Part shown: positions 17,102-26,424 of the stretch, one piece after another
Layout: every line of letters starts with the position of its first letter
Position numbering within the stretch: position 1 is the stretch's first letter
From: Biformimicrobium ophioploci
GTDB lineage: Bacteria > Pseudomonadota > Gammaproteobacteria > Pseudomonadales > Cellvibrionaceae
Direction of reading: 5' to 3'
DNA length: 64,000 nucleotides
NCBI RefSeq assembly: GCF_030270605.1
Contig: NZ_BSYJ01000002.1
Location: 372,001-436,000 of the forward strand
Notes under the pieces: generated by a model
Told to the model about the DNA's origin: nothing
Database searches by the model: none
Seen by the model: the letters and a program-made list of their open reading frames with translations, nothing else
Translations under genes and position numbers: made by a program

Positions 17102-18457
17102 ATGAAAAAAAATCTGGTCGTTTTGTCTGCCCTGATCATACTGCTGGGCGGGCCATTGTTATACAGCCTGAGCCTGGTCAAAAAGACTGCTCAGGCCTAT
17201 GTGTACAGTTACCCGCTCGCGCTGATGGCGCTCACCCGCGAGTCCATGATCGGCAATGGATTTATCCTCAACCGGTTCAGCCATATCCAGTCTTTTCCTG
17301 ACCACACTTTCCGCAACGTGGTGCGCCCGAACAATGACACGCTCTACAGTATTGCCTGGCTGGATTTGTCCACCGGGCCGTTGGTGCTGGACGTGCCGGA
17401 TACCGCCGGCCGCCAATACGTGATGCCACTGATGGATATCTGGACCAATGTGTTTGCCACCGTTGGTAAAGGCAGCACCGGCACCGGGGCTGGCAGTTAC
17501 CTGATCGCGGGGCCGGACTGGCAAGGTGCAGTGCCTGCCGGTGTACGGAAAATTACCTCACCCACCAATGGGGTGTGGGTGATTGGCCGCATCCAGACTA
17601 ATGGCCGGATAGATATCCCTGATGTACGCAAGCTGCAACAGGAATATTTCCTCACGCCATTGGCCGATTGGGTTGCCGGGGTACGCCACAGTGGGCAAGT
17701 TGCCGGAAGCAATGCCCAGACGCGTGCGAAAGATCCCGCTGCCGAACTGATGGCGATGTCAGCGACAGAATACTTCGCGCTGGTCAACAGTTTACTGCAG
17801 GAACAGCAGACCTTGCCGCAGGACGAAGCGGCCCTGGACAATTTACTTGCGTTGGGAATCGCTCCTGGCAGTAACGAGGTAAAAGAGCGCTGGAATCCGT
17901 TGCAGACCCTGCTGATGGACCGGGCGATAAAAATTGCACAGAACCGGGTCATGTCGGCAGTAAGTGGTCCGCGAGAGCTGGAAAATGGCTGGACCGTTTG
18001 GCGTTCGAAACTGGGGCGCTACGGGGATGACTACGGGTTACGTATGGCGGTGGCCGTTGTCGGTCTGGGCGCCTTGCCTCCAGAGGAGGCAGCTTACCCC
18101 AATACCGAAGTGGATGCTGAAGGCAAAGCACTGCACGGTTCCAACCGCTATCGACTGCATTTTCCCACGGGGCAGACACCGCCGGTGGATGCGTTCTGGT
18201 CGCTGACCATGTATGACCGGGACGGGTTCCTGATCGACAATCCCATTAATCGTTATACGATCGGTGATCGAGACGCACTGCAGTACAACGACGATGGCTC
18301 CCTGGATATTCTCATTCAGCACCAGCCGCCGGAAAACCTGGCTAACTGGTTGCCCGCTCCGGACGGCGCTTTTGCGGTAACGATGCGCCTGTATTTACCC
18401 GGGGACGAATTCCTGAGTGCCGAGTGGCAAGTACCGGGACTGCAGCGCACGCGCTAG
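17102..18457 (+). CDS. DUF1254/DUF1214 domain protein, exported
   Basis: The protein has 451 residues with an N-terminal hydrophobic segment (about 4-24) acting as signal or anchor. The DUF1254 part includes AYVYSYPLALMALTRE and FRNVVRPNNDTLYSIAWLDLS. The DUF1214 part includes SNRYRLHFPTGQTPPVDAFWSLTMYDRDGFL. These are typical phrases of this envelope family, whose biochemical role is not established. It is the last gene of the operon and converges on the nitroreductase gene. Confidence 0.88.
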   Translation: MKKNLVVLSALIILLGGPLLYSLSLVKKTAQAYVYSYPLALMALTRESMIGNGFILNRFSHIQSFPDHTFRNVVRPNNDTLYSIAWLDLSTGPLVLDVPDTAGRQYVMPLMDIWTNVFATVGKGSTGTGAGSYLIAGPDWQGAVPAGVRKITSPTNGVWVIGRIQTNGRIDIPDVRKLQQEYFLTPLADWVAGVRHSGQVAGSNAQTRAKDPAAELMAMSATEYFALVNSLLQEQQTLPQDEAALDNLLALGIAPGSNEVKERWNPLQTLLMDRAIKIAQNRVMSAVSGPRELENGWTVWRSKLGRYGDDYGLRMAVAVVGLGALPPEEAAYPNTEVDAEGKALHGSNRYRLHFPTGQTPPVDAFWSLTMYDRDGFLIDNPINRYTIGDRDALQYNDDGSLDILIQHQPPENLANWLPAPDGAFAVTMRLYLPGDEFLSAEWQVPGLQRTR

Positions 18458-18505
18458 TTTTTTACCGCCAGTGGCGGCGGCTTAGCTGATAAAAGCGCCC
18501 GCGGC

Positions 18506-19168
18506 CTAGCTAATAAAAGTTACGGCCTCAGAAAGTGTCGCGCGCTCGGTACGTGCTGCATTCACTGCGGCAGCTTCGTCCGGGTAGCCGAACGACATAC
18601 CAAAAAGAATGCCCTGATCGTCGCTCAGCCCGAACATTTCCCGGACTGGCGTTGGGAACTGTCCCAGAGCACCCTGAAAGCAGCTGCCGAGGCCATGCTC
18701 TTCCAATAAAAGTGCCAGTGTCTGCGCATAAATGCCGATATCAACGGCGCCCATGATGCCGAGATACTTGTCCATGACAAAGAATGCCGCGTGCGGTGCG
18801 CCAAAGAATTCCCAATTTCGCAGCATCGCCATCTGCCGTGCGTTTTTGTCCTCGCGCTCGATGCCCATCGCGGAATACAAAGCATTGGCCGAGCCAAACT
18901 GACGTTCTCGGTGGATGCCGGCGTACTTTACTGACCAGTCAAAATCCGGCTTGGGTCCGTCGCCTTTCATCAGCTCTTCGACAAAGCGCTGCTTCAGTGC
19001 GTCTTTCTTGGCGCCCGAGACAACGAAGGTTTGCCAAGGCTGCACGTTGCAGTTGGAGGGCGACTGTTGCGCGCGGGTAAATATGTCGTTCAGCAGCACC
19101 TGTGGCACCGGGGTGTCTTTAAAGGCGCGGGTGGAAACACGGTTATCGATGGGAGAAAGTTCGGTCAT
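18506..19168 (-). CDS. Nitroreductase family protein
   Basis: The protein has 220 residues and is an FMN-dependent nitroreductase-fold oxidoreductase. The flavin site is seen in NRVSTRAFKDTPVP and in QQSPSNCNVQPWQTFVVSG near the N-terminus, and the dimer/flavin helix in GIYAQTLALLLEEHGLGSCFQG. The family reduces nitro, quinone or enone groups with NAD(P)H, and the natural substrate is unclear. It is the last gene of the minus-strand run from 24928. Just beyond its stop there is a short duplication of the sequence encoding its last residues. Confidence 0.9.
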   Translation of the reverse strand: MTELSPIDNRVSTRAFKDTPVPQVLLNDIFTRAQQSPSNCNVQPWQTFVVSGAKKDALKQRFVEELMKGDGPKPDFDWSVKYAGIHRERQFGSANALYSAMGIEREDKNARQMAMLRNWEFFGAPHAAFFVMDKYLGIMGAVDIGIYAQTLALLLEEHGLGSCFQGALGQFPTPVREMFGLSDDQGILFGMSFGYPDEAAAVNAARTERATLSEAVTFIS

Positions 19169-19200
19169 ACAATCTTCTTCTTATTCGCTACAAGAGGTAT

Positions 19201-19890
19201 TTAAAACGTCCCTGTTGTTCCGGCTTGATTTTCCTGTGTCCCGCTTGTCTTATTTTTACCGCGCCGGGAAAAGGCAGGTAGTAGCAGTTGAATCAGCGCC
19301 GTCAGCGAAAACAGGATAAGCCCGAGCAGCAAGCGCGGGTCGCCCAGGTAAAGGCTGGGTTCGATCGGGTAGGCGATGGTCTTTTCCAGTGCTGCGGTCT
19401 TGAAATCGTGGCGGCCTAGGAATACCGGGTTGCTGATGACCTCCATAAAAGTGCGCCGGCTGCGGTATCGGAAGATAGCAGCACTGGTCCACTCCTCGGC
19501 GCCCTCGAGCCCGATAAGATCGATCACCGGGAACACGGCACCACCAATGAGTACCGGGTGGCTGGCGCGCTTTACAAGTGCCGGCAGCATATGCTCCAGA
19601 TACAGGCCCATCAGGGTGTCGGCGTCTGCGTCGGCCGGTGCGCCTTCCACCGCTGGTGGTTCGGCATTATTGTGGATTGCATTGACCATCAGGAACTGGC
19701 GGCCACTGTCTTCGCGCATGAAGCGTCCCAGCTCACCCACCCGCTCTGCAGACACCCCGTTGTCGGTCAGTGCTCGGGTGAACTTATCTATCTCTGCGTT
19801 ACTGAGTGGGCCGGAAAAATCTGTATACCAGAAAACAAAAAGGGCATACAGCATGGCTGGGAGCAGCCAGATTTTTGCGCGTGATGACAT
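19201..19890 (-). CDS. Membrane-anchored DUF1330-like protein (paralog 2)
   Basis: The protein has 229 residues with an N-terminal membrane segment (about 8-22), a soluble domain and a C-terminal membrane segment (about 186-207) followed by a basic tail. Aligned features with the protein at 12329 are RFMREDSGRQFLMVNAI, VKRASHPVLIGG, EEWTSAAIFRYRSRRTFMEVI and YLGDPRLLLGLI, in the same order. The domain looks like a DUF1330/ABM-type barrel held at the membrane, which is inference. It sits between the iron alcohol dehydrogenase and the nitroreductase in a sulfatase-containing operon, as its paralog does in the other sulfatase operon. Confidence 0.78.
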   Translation of the reverse strand: MSSRAKIWLLPAMLYALFVFWYTDFSGPLSNAEIDKFTRALTDNGVSAERVGELGRFMREDSGRQFLMVNAIHNNAEPPAVEGAPADADADTLMGLYLEHMLPALVKRASHPVLIGGAVFPVIDLIGLEGAEEWTSAAIFRYRSRRTFMEVISNPVFLGRHDFKTAALEKTIAYPIEPSLYLGDPRLLLGLILFSLTALIQLLLPAFSRRGKNKTSGTQENQAGTTGTF

Positions 19891-19941
19891 CGGTGGTCCT
19901 GTAGTGGTGTTTCGTTGGCTTTTTCGGATGCGCCTGATAAT

Positions 19942-21177
19942 TTATCCGGCTGTGTTCTCGACAGATGGCAGTAACTTACGCAACAGCACCTCACACTGCT
20001 GTTGGTTCATCAGCGTGGGTACGGGGTAGTCCGGATTACCTTCCTTGAGGGCGCGCTGTGCAAGCTGAGAAATGTCTTTTTCCAGCAACGGCGCCACCGT
20101 AGTGGGAATATCCATATTGCGATTCATATCGCGGATCTTTTCGATAAAGCGCATGGAAAGGTCTGCGGTGGGTTCGCTCGTATCCCCCAGCCCGCCAATG
20201 ACGGCCAGGCGTGCCAGCTTGTGCTCACAATCTGCGCGGGAGAAGTCCAGAATGTGCGGTAGCACGATGGCATTGGCAAGGCCGTGGGGTACCCCGTACA
20301 TGCCACCCAAATTGTGCGCGATGGCGTGTACATAACCAATGAGTGCCCGGGTAAATGCGAGCCCTGCAAAGTAGGACGCCTGGGCCAAATTGTTGCGTCG
20401 CTCCAGATCGGATCCGTCCAGATACACCGTCTCGAGGTCCTCGAGAATGATTTTTACGGCTTTTTCCGCGTAATCGTCAGTAAATGATGTCCCAAAGCCG
20501 CCTATATAGGCCTCAATTGCATGGGTAAGGGCATCCATGCCAGTGCTCGCGGTGATATGCGGTGGCAGGCCCAGCATCAGCTCGGGGTCCAGCACCGCAT
20601 AGGGGGGGACAATCTTCAGGCTCGTGACTGCGAACTTCTCCTGAGCTTGTGGATCCGAGACCACCGCCGCGATAGTGCACTCTGAACCGGTGCCTGCCGT
20701 GGTGGGTACTGCGAACAGTGGTGGCAGCGATTTGGAAATCTTGAATGCGCCACGCATCTTCATCACGGACTTGCCCGGGTTGCTGACCCGGGCGCCGATC
20801 ATCTTGGCGCAATCCATAGGTGAACCGCCGCCAAATGCAATAATGCCGTCGCAGCGGTTGCTTTGATAAACCTGAACGCCGGATTCAATATTTTCTATGG
20901 TGGGGTTTGGCTTCACCCCGTCAAAAACCGTGCAGGAAATACCGGCCTTTTCGAGTGCCTGCAGCAGCCCATTGGCCAAACCCAGGCTGGTGATGCCCGC
21001 ATCGGTGACCAGAAGTACATGCTGAAGGCCGTTATTACTGATCAATTCTGGCAGTTGCGCGACACTACCGGGGCCGCTGAGGAGTTCTGGGACCGGTACT
21101 TTCACCAGATTTAACAGTGGTTTTGTCACCGCATGGGCAGTGCGATACAGCGTTTTTTGCAATGTCCACTTCATCAT
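19942..21177 (-). CDS. Iron-containing alcohol dehydrogenase
   Basis: The protein has 411 residues and is a group III, metal-dependent NAD(P)-alcohol dehydrogenase. Motifs are FGGGSPMDCAKMIG, VPTTAGTGSECT, the signature around TASTGMDALTHAIEAYIGG, and the metal-binding His region YVHAIAHNLGGMYGVPHGLANAIVLPHIL. Two adjacent ATGs (21177 and 21174) are both possible starts; GGAG is better spaced for 21174. It lies 35 bp after the SdsA1-type alkylsulfatase stop, so oxidation of the fatty alcohol released by that enzyme is a natural role. Confidence 0.93.
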   Translation of the reverse strand: MMKWTLQKTLYRTAHAVTKPLLNLVKVPVPELLSGPGSVAQLPELISNNGLQHVLLVTDAGITSLGLANGLLQALEKAGISCTVFDGVKPNPTIENIESGVQVYQSNRCDGIIAFGGGSPMDCAKMIGARVSNPGKSVMKMRGAFKISKSLPPLFAVPTTAGTGSECTIAAVVSDPQAQEKFAVTSLKIVPPYAVLDPELMLGLPPHITASTGMDALTHAIEAYIGGFGTSFTDDYAEKAVKIILEDLETVYLDGSDLERRNNLAQASYFAGLAFTRALIGYVHAIAHNLGGMYGVPHGLANAIVLPHILDFSRADCEHKLARLAVIGGLGDTSEPTADLSMRFIEKIRDMNRNMDIPTTVAPLLEKDISQLAQRALKEGNPDYPVPTLMNQQQCEVLLRKLLPSVENTAG

Positions 21178-21212
21178 GCTCTCCAATTGTCCTTATTTAA
21201 TGTGCACTGGTC

Positions 21213-23207
21213 TCAGGGCGTGACAATATCAAACTTTCCGTCTGCCATGCTGAACAGGGAGAAAAAACGAACCAGGTCCAGCTTGCTGCCGCTTACTTCC
21301 AGATCTTCCGAGAACAGGATTTCTTTAGCGCTCGCCTGTCGGGTCAGGAGCTTTATAAACAGGTCGTGTGTCAGTGTCAGGGTAGCGTTGGCTTCGGGGT
21401 CCGGTGGCCGTTGCCAGTGATGCAGTACCGCGTTCTCGATTTGCAGTACGTAGCTCTGGTGCAGGTCAGGAAATACGAAGTTGACGGTGAGATCCTCGCC
21501 GTCCGCTTTGGGTCCATCCAGTGATACTGCAATGGTGTCGAGAAAGCGTGGCAGGGGCATATAGCGTAGTTGTTCGGCGGCAAGCGCCAGATCCATACCG
21601 CGCTCGGGGCCGCCGTGTCGTAATTCATAGGCACCGCTCAGGTATACATCCCGCCACGGGCCGGATTCCGAGACATAGCCGAGCTGGTCGTAAGTCCTGG
21701 CCAACAGGGCTTTGGCGCTTTCGTTATCGGGATCGGCGAATACCAGCTGATTAAGCACCTCTGCTACCCAGCGGTATTCCCCGTTCTGGAACGAGTTTTG
21801 TGCCTTGCTCAATACGGCGTCGGCGCCACCCATAAATTCTATGGTTTTCCTCGCAGATTCTACCGGTGGCAGGGGATTTAAATTGGCCGGATTGCCGTCG
21901 TACCAGCCGAAGTAAAACTGATACACCGCTTTCACATTGTGACTGACGGTGCCGTAGTAACCGCGAGTGGAAAAGTTATTGCGCAGGGACGTGGGGAGTT
22001 GGATCTGTTCGGCGATTTCCCGTGGCGTCAGGCCGGCATTGGCCATACGGATTGTCTGATCGTGAATGTACTTATACACATCGCGCTGCTTTTTCAGAAA
22101 GTCCACCACCTGCGCGTTGCCCCAGATAGGCCAGTGGTGGCTGCCAAAATAAATCTCCGCATCCCCGAAGCGCTGGAGGACATCATCAATGGTATTGCTC
22201 CAGTTCAGGCTATCGCGCACCTTGGCACCACGCAGGGTGTAGACGTTGTGCATCTGTTGTGAAACCAGCTCGGCACCGCACCACGCATTGTGCTCGGGGA
22301 GGTAGAAGGTCAGTTCCGCGGGGGCTTCCGAGTGGGGCGCGTTCTGAAAGACAAAAGGCACGCCGTCAATAACGTGCGGTTGTGGTGTTTGGGTGACGAG
22401 AAAATTGGGTGGCAGTACGCTGCTGGAACCCAGTGCAGGCTCCTTGCCCAGGCCGGTGTCCACATGTGCGCGCTCGGAACGTGGCAGTCGCTTGCCATAC
22501 ATATAGAGAGCGCGCCGATACATGGCCGTTCCCGCCATGGAATTTTCGCTGGTGGCCTCCTCCATAAAGCCCTCTGGGGCTATGAGATCCACCTTGCCGC
22601 TGGCGATCTGTTCGGCGGAGACCAGTGCAGTGGCGCCACCAAAGTGGTCCACGTGACTGTGCGTGAAGACAACCGCGGAAATGGGCTTGCGCTGCAGGTG
22701 CTGCATGGCAAATTCGAAGGCGTGTTGCGCGGTTTCTTTGGACGTGAGCGGATCGACAACAATCCAGCCCGTATCCCCATCAATCAGTGTCATGTTGGCG
22801 AGGTCAAAGCCGCGCAACTGGTATATCCCTTTGGTGACTTCAAACAGACCATGGATATTGTTCAGCTTGGCCTGGCGCCAGAGGCTGGGGTTGACGCTGG
22901 CGGGAGCATCGCCCTGAATGAAATCGTAGGCGGTGAGGTCCCACACGGGGCCGGATCCGGGCCCATCAATCCGAAGGTTGTCAGCGCTGGCAATCAGGCC
23001 GCGGCGAGCATCGGCAAAATCTTGCTGGTCGCCAAACGGTAGCTGGTTGAGCACATCCGCATTCGCGCGGATAGTCGCCGCGGTGGGTGCAGTGAAGCCG
23101 TATTTGTCCGGGCCGTCATTGGCACTGCTGGTTGTGCCGCTTTCGGTGCGATTGTCGCAAGCCATCAAGGCGGCGGTGCAGAGCAATACGGGAATAAATG
23201 GTTTCAT
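21213..23207 (-). CDS. SdsA1-type alkylsulfatase (class III, zinc), lipoprotein
   Basis: The protein has 664 residues, close to the usual size of SdsA1-type enzymes. The lipobox LMAC places Cys17 as the lipidated residue. The metallo-beta-lactamase domain has THSHVDHFGG with His183, His185, Asp187 and His188, followed by EDA-type linkers, GSHHWPIWG and the alkylsulfatase dimerisation region (RGYYGTVSHNVKAVYQFYFGWYDGNP). A C-terminal SCP2-like domain is present (LTVNFVFPDLHQSYVLQIENAVLHH). The family hydrolyses primary alkyl sulfates such as dodecyl sulfate to alcohol and sulfate. Its start overlaps the SRPBCC gene stop by 4 bp, so the two are translationally coupled. Confidence 0.93.
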   Translation of the reverse strand: MKPFIPVLLCTAALMACDNRTESGTTSSANDGPDKYGFTAPTAATIRANADVLNQLPFGDQQDFADARRGLIASADNLRIDGPGSGPVWDLTAYDFIQGDAPASVNPSLWRQAKLNNIHGLFEVTKGIYQLRGFDLANMTLIDGDTGWIVVDPLTSKETAQHAFEFAMQHLQRKPISAVVFTHSHVDHFGGATALVSAEQIASGKVDLIAPEGFMEEATSENSMAGTAMYRRALYMYGKRLPRSERAHVDTGLGKEPALGSSSVLPPNFLVTQTPQPHVIDGVPFVFQNAPHSEAPAELTFYLPEHNAWCGAELVSQQMHNVYTLRGAKVRDSLNWSNTIDDVLQRFGDAEIYFGSHHWPIWGNAQVVDFLKKQRDVYKYIHDQTIRMANAGLTPREIAEQIQLPTSLRNNFSTRGYYGTVSHNVKAVYQFYFGWYDGNPANLNPLPPVESARKTIEFMGGADAVLSKAQNSFQNGEYRWVAEVLNQLVFADPDNESAKALLARTYDQLGYVSESGPWRDVYLSGAYELRHGGPERGMDLALAAEQLRYMPLPRFLDTIAVSLDGPKADGEDLTVNFVFPDLHQSYVLQIENAVLHHWQRPPDPEANATLTLTHDLFIKLLTRQASAKEILFSEDLEVSGSKLDLVRFFSLFSMADGKFDIVTP

Positions 23208-23641
23208 AGTGCGGAGATTTGCTTGAGCAGTGAACCGAAGCCCTGGCGTCCCTTGCGCTCGAACAGGGGGCCGAGAAAGATTCTGCCGAGAACAGGGATG
23301 TTGATAGAGCCTCTGGAAATCCAGGTGACCTTGGTCCCCCCTTCGACCTCGCTCAGGGTAATGCTACCGATATCATGGTTGAATGGCAGGGGCGAGGACT
23401 TTTCGATCTTGTAATCGAGCCGGTAGGGCCGCTCGAAGCAGGTAATGCGCTCTTCAAACTTTACTGCACCAAGGTCGATATGGCGCAATGCGCCAACGCC
23501 ATTCCTTTCTGTATGTCCGGCTTCCAGGAGCTTTGCATCGTTTACACCGCGGAAACGGTCATAAGCATCGTGGTCCGCCAGAATCTTGAATACGGTGGCG
23601 ATGTCCTTGTCGATAATACGTTCTACTTGAATATCAAACAT
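23204..23641 (-). CDS. SRPBCC (START-like) family protein
   Basis: The protein has 145 residues, full length for a stand-alone SRPBCC/polyketide-cyclase-like hydrophobic-cavity protein. The pattern IDKDIATVFKILADHDAY at the start, FEERITCFERPYRLDYKIEKSSPLPFNHDIGSITL in the middle and WISRGSINIPVLG late fits the helix-grip fold. It probably binds a lipophilic ligand. Its stop overlaps the alkylsulfatase start (ATGA), linking it tightly to that enzyme. Confidence 0.85.
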   Translation of the reverse strand: MFDIQVERIIDKDIATVFKILADHDAYDRFRGVNDAKLLEAGHTERNGVGALRHIDLGAVKFEERITCFERPYRLDYKIEKSSPLPFNHDIGSITLSEVEGGTKVTWISRGSINIPVLGRIFLGPLFERKGRQGFGSLLKQISAL

Positions 23642-23692
23642 AAGATTTCATTCGGTCTCTAAATGCGGCAGTAATGCGCCAGCGGATAAACA

Positions 23693-24928
23693 TTATACAG
23701 TGTCGGCTTGCGCGGCTTTCTCCTTGATGCGCCTGATACGCGCATCAGGAATACCATCTTTGATAAAGGGCGGGGTGAACCCGTCGAACAGGCCGTTGTG
23801 AAGAATTCCGTCGCTCATCAGTCCGGGCGTGATCTGCGCGTCACGCAGGGCGGTGGCCAGATCCGCTTTTTCGGCATCGGTCAGTGCTTCATAACGCAAC
23901 TGCAGCTGTTCGAAGCTCCAGGCGCGGTACTGATGTGCACTGAAGGATGCGGTTGCGCCGTAAATGGTTTCCTCGAAAAACTTTTCGCGTGCAATGCAGG
24001 CCTTTGCGGTGGCTTTTGCCAATGGCAGGTAGGTCTTGCCGATAAAGCTCAATAGTGCCAGCAGGCTGTCTGGCAACCCTTCATCCAGGTTGATCCAGTC
24101 GCCGAACTCGGTTTGGCCGGCGCAGCCCCGGGTATCCCCCAGGTCGGTGATGGTCTGTATCCAGTTGCAGGTGCGCGGGGCCTTCACTTCCATAATTTCG
24201 TTGGAGCGGGGGTCTTCATACAGGTGCACCTTAAGCGGCCCGTACAGGGAGAAGTCCGCGAGTGACGGCTTGAATCCCAGTAAAAACTGATGGTGCTTGA
24301 AGTGCTGTTCGAGTATCGCCAGCAGATCTTCAATTTGCTGGTCCATGCTGGCACGCACCTGATCACCCACAAGGCCCAGGTGCTGGTTAAAGCCGGACTG
24401 GCGTTCCACCAGGAATGGCGCCAGGTCTTTGGCTTCCATGTCGGCACTACCAAAGGTGAAACCCCTGGCGATGCGGTGGCTCACGGCGGCCCGGTTCTGT
24501 TCATTGCCCCAGCGGGTGTGCATATGAATGCGCGGCATATATTCATCGGCAAACTCTTCGATCAGCCACATAAGGAACGCGAGGCGTGCATCGTCCGGTA
24601 CGGTTTTTACCGCCGGAAAATTTTCTTCCAGATGCATCACAATCGGAGTGGAATCCTGCATCACCTGATCATCGGGTGTCAGCATAACGGGGACAATGGA
24701 TTGCCCGGCCACTTTTTTGACCCACTCGAGTTCCATATGGTTGGCGCCCACTTTTTTATACGGAATACCCTTGTAGTTCATAAAGGTCATGACTTTATAA
24801 GAGTAGGGCGAAGCCTGTGCCTGCCAGATGCGATAGTGATCCTCTTGGCCGCGGTGGAGCTTTTTACTTTCTTCGTGCAGATTCTGTTGGTGTGCGATGT
24901 TGGCCGGGATTCCTTTATTCTCTTTCAT
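23693..24928 (-). CDS. Extended glutathione S-transferase-like protein (paralog C)
   Basis: The protein has 411 residues. The GST N-domain starts near residue 32 (YRIWQAQASPYSYKVMTFMNYKGIPY), with VMQDSTPIVMHLEENFP at about 89-105 as glutathione site. MHTRW at 136-140 corresponds to the H-x-RW motif of paralogs A and B. I start at the ATG at 24928 because GGAAAG lies just upstream. It heads the run SRPBCC, alkylsulfatase, alcohol dehydrogenase, DUF1330-like, nitroreductase. The 105-bp gap before it shows no clear promoter or operator, so read-through from 28635 is possible. Confidence 0.85.
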   Translation of the reverse strand: MKENKGIPANIAHQQNLHEESKKLHRGQEDHYRIWQAQASPYSYKVMTFMNYKGIPYKKVGANHMELEWVKKVAGQSIVPVMLTPDDQVMQDSTPIVMHLEENFPAVKTVPDDARLAFLMWLIEEFADEYMPRIHMHTRWGNEQNRAAVSHRIARGFTFGSADMEAKDLAPFLVERQSGFNQHLGLVGDQVRASMDQQIEDLLAILEQHFKHHQFLLGFKPSLADFSLYGPLKVHLYEDPRSNEIMEVKAPRTCNWIQTITDLGDTRGCAGQTEFGDWINLDEGLPDSLLALLSFIGKTYLPLAKATAKACIAREKFFEETIYGATASFSAHQYRAWSFEQLQLRYEALTDAEKADLATALRDAQITPGLMSDGILHNGLFDGFTPPFIKDGIPDARIRRIKEKAAQADTV

Positions 24929-25033
24929 ATTTCTTTCCGTTGGGCAGAACCATCTACTCGTATCAAATGCTGGCAAATTGTAATTTTAGCTTCACGGTTC
25001 ATCGGGTGCGTTAGTAACGCCTGGTATAGCTAT

Positions 25034-25675
25034 TTAACTCAGTCCCAGAACTTGTGCTTCTTTTTCCAGGATTTTGTGAACGGCTGGTAGTGCCTTCACT
25101 CGCTCAATCAAACCCGCCAGTGCCGGCCAGCGCGCTGGATCCACATCGTAGCCGGCGTAGCTGGCATTAAAGAACGGGCTGGCAATACACAGGTCCGCCA
25201 TGGAGAAGTCGCCGAATACAAAACCCTCTGCGGGAATCTGGCTCTCCAGGTAATCCAGCAGCGGGGGCAGGTCGCGGTCGATAATTTTTGCGACTTTTTC
25301 CTCGTCGGGCTGCTGATTGAACGCAAGTGGTCGCATAAAGCGCTGGAAGAAAATGCCCGCGGCGAGTTCGGAAACGCGTCCGCCACACAGGTCTTCGTAC
25401 CAGTGCGCCCTCGCCTTGTCGGTCACTGCTTGCGGATACACCGGTGTTTCCGGGTAGGCTGCTTCCAGATACTGGCAGATCACCTTGGAGTCCCCCAGGG
25501 TCAGGTCGCCATCCACCAGTGTGGGTACCTTGCCGAGTGGATTGATCTTTAAGTACTCCGCGTCGCCACTAAACGGCATTTGCGGTATCAACTTGAAGGG
25601 GATGCCCTTGAGGTCCAGAGCGATCAAAACTTTGCGGACAAAGGGTGAGCCGTGCACACCGTAGACCTGGATCAT
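25034..25675 (-). CDS. Glutathione S-transferase
   Basis: The protein has 213 residues, the normal length for a GST. The N-domain has YGVHGSPFVRKVLIALDLKGIPFKL with the catalytic-type SPF segment, followed by NPLGKVPTLVDGDLTLGDSKVICQYLE, the classical cis-Pro and SxxI glutathione motifs. The all-helical C-domain follows. The ATG at 25675 has GGGGA upstream; the open frame above it is not coding. It follows the other GST gene by 14 bp. Confidence 0.92.
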   Translation of the reverse strand: MIQVYGVHGSPFVRKVLIALDLKGIPFKLIPQMPFSGDAEYLKINPLGKVPTLVDGDLTLGDSKVICQYLEAAYPETPVYPQAVTDKARAHWYEDLCGGRVSELAAGIFFQRFMRPLAFNQQPDEEKVAKIIDRDLPPLLDYLESQIPAEGFVFGDFSMADLCIASPFFNASYAGYDVDPARWPALAGLIERVKALPAVHKILEKEAQVLGLS

Positions 25676-25689
25676 GTTGTGTTCCCCAA

Positions 25690-26373
25690 TTAGGTTTGCA
25701 GTGCTTTGCGCGCGCCGGTTTTGAATTTCTCCTGCTCTTTTTCGTCGTCGAGCAGGTTGCCGAGGCTGAACGGCACTGCAATGCCTTTTTGCATGCCGGG
25801 CTGTTCGTACATGGCGCTGAGCCAGCGATTGAGATGCTCGAGGCCTTCTACCGATACACCGGACCATTTGTGGGTGCGCACCCAGCACCAGTTGGCAATG
25901 TCGGCAATGGAGTAGTCGTCGGCGAGCCATTCGCGCTCCGCCAGCCGCGTGTCCAACACTTCGAATAGGCGTCGACATTCATTGTGGTAGCGGTCGATTG
26001 CCGGCTGCAGTTTCTCCGGGAAATAACGGTAGAACACATTGGCCTGACCCATCATCGGGCCGACGCCGCCCATCTGGAACATCAGCCATTGCATGACCGT
26101 AGTACGGCCCTTGCTGTCGGTGGGCAGCAGCTTGCCGGCCTTTTCCGCCAGATAGACCATGATGGCGCCGGACTCGAATACCGCGAAGTTGTCCTGCGCG
26201 CGGTCAACGATGACCGGGATGCGACCATTCGGGTTCATGGCCAGAATTTCCGGCTTTTTCTGCTCGCCTTCAACGATATTTACAAAGTGTGATTCGTAGG
26301 GAATCTCCAGCGCTTCCAGCGTGCAGGATGCCTTGTGCCCGTTGGGCGTTGGGGCCGTGTAGAGATCGATCAT
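25690..26373 (-). CDS. Glutathione S-transferase (YfcG/Ure2-like)
   Basis: The protein has 227 residues. The opening [25 protein letters not shown] with TPNG, followed by [12 protein letters not shown] and [22 protein letters not shown], matches the Nu-class/YfcG type, which shows disulfide-reductase activity with glutathione in known members. The C-domain contains [20 protein letters not shown], also typical. It lies between the patatin and the second GST in one operon. Confidence 0.92.
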   Translation of the reverse strand: MIDLYTAPTPNGHKASCTLEALEIPYESHFVNIVEGEQKKPEILAMNPNGRIPVIVDRAQDNFAVFESGAIMVYLAEKAGKLLPTDSKGRTTVMQWLMFQMGGVGPMMGQANVFYRYFPEKLQPAIDRYHNECRRLFEVLDTRLAEREWLADDYSIADIANWCWVRTHKWSGVSVEGLEHLNRWLSAMYEQPGMQKGIAVPFSLGNLLDDEKEQEKFKTGARKALQT

Positions 26374-26424
26374 GCGCGTTAACTTTCCTGTTGATTATTA
26401 TTGCCGCGTCAAAATGCGGCTGGT

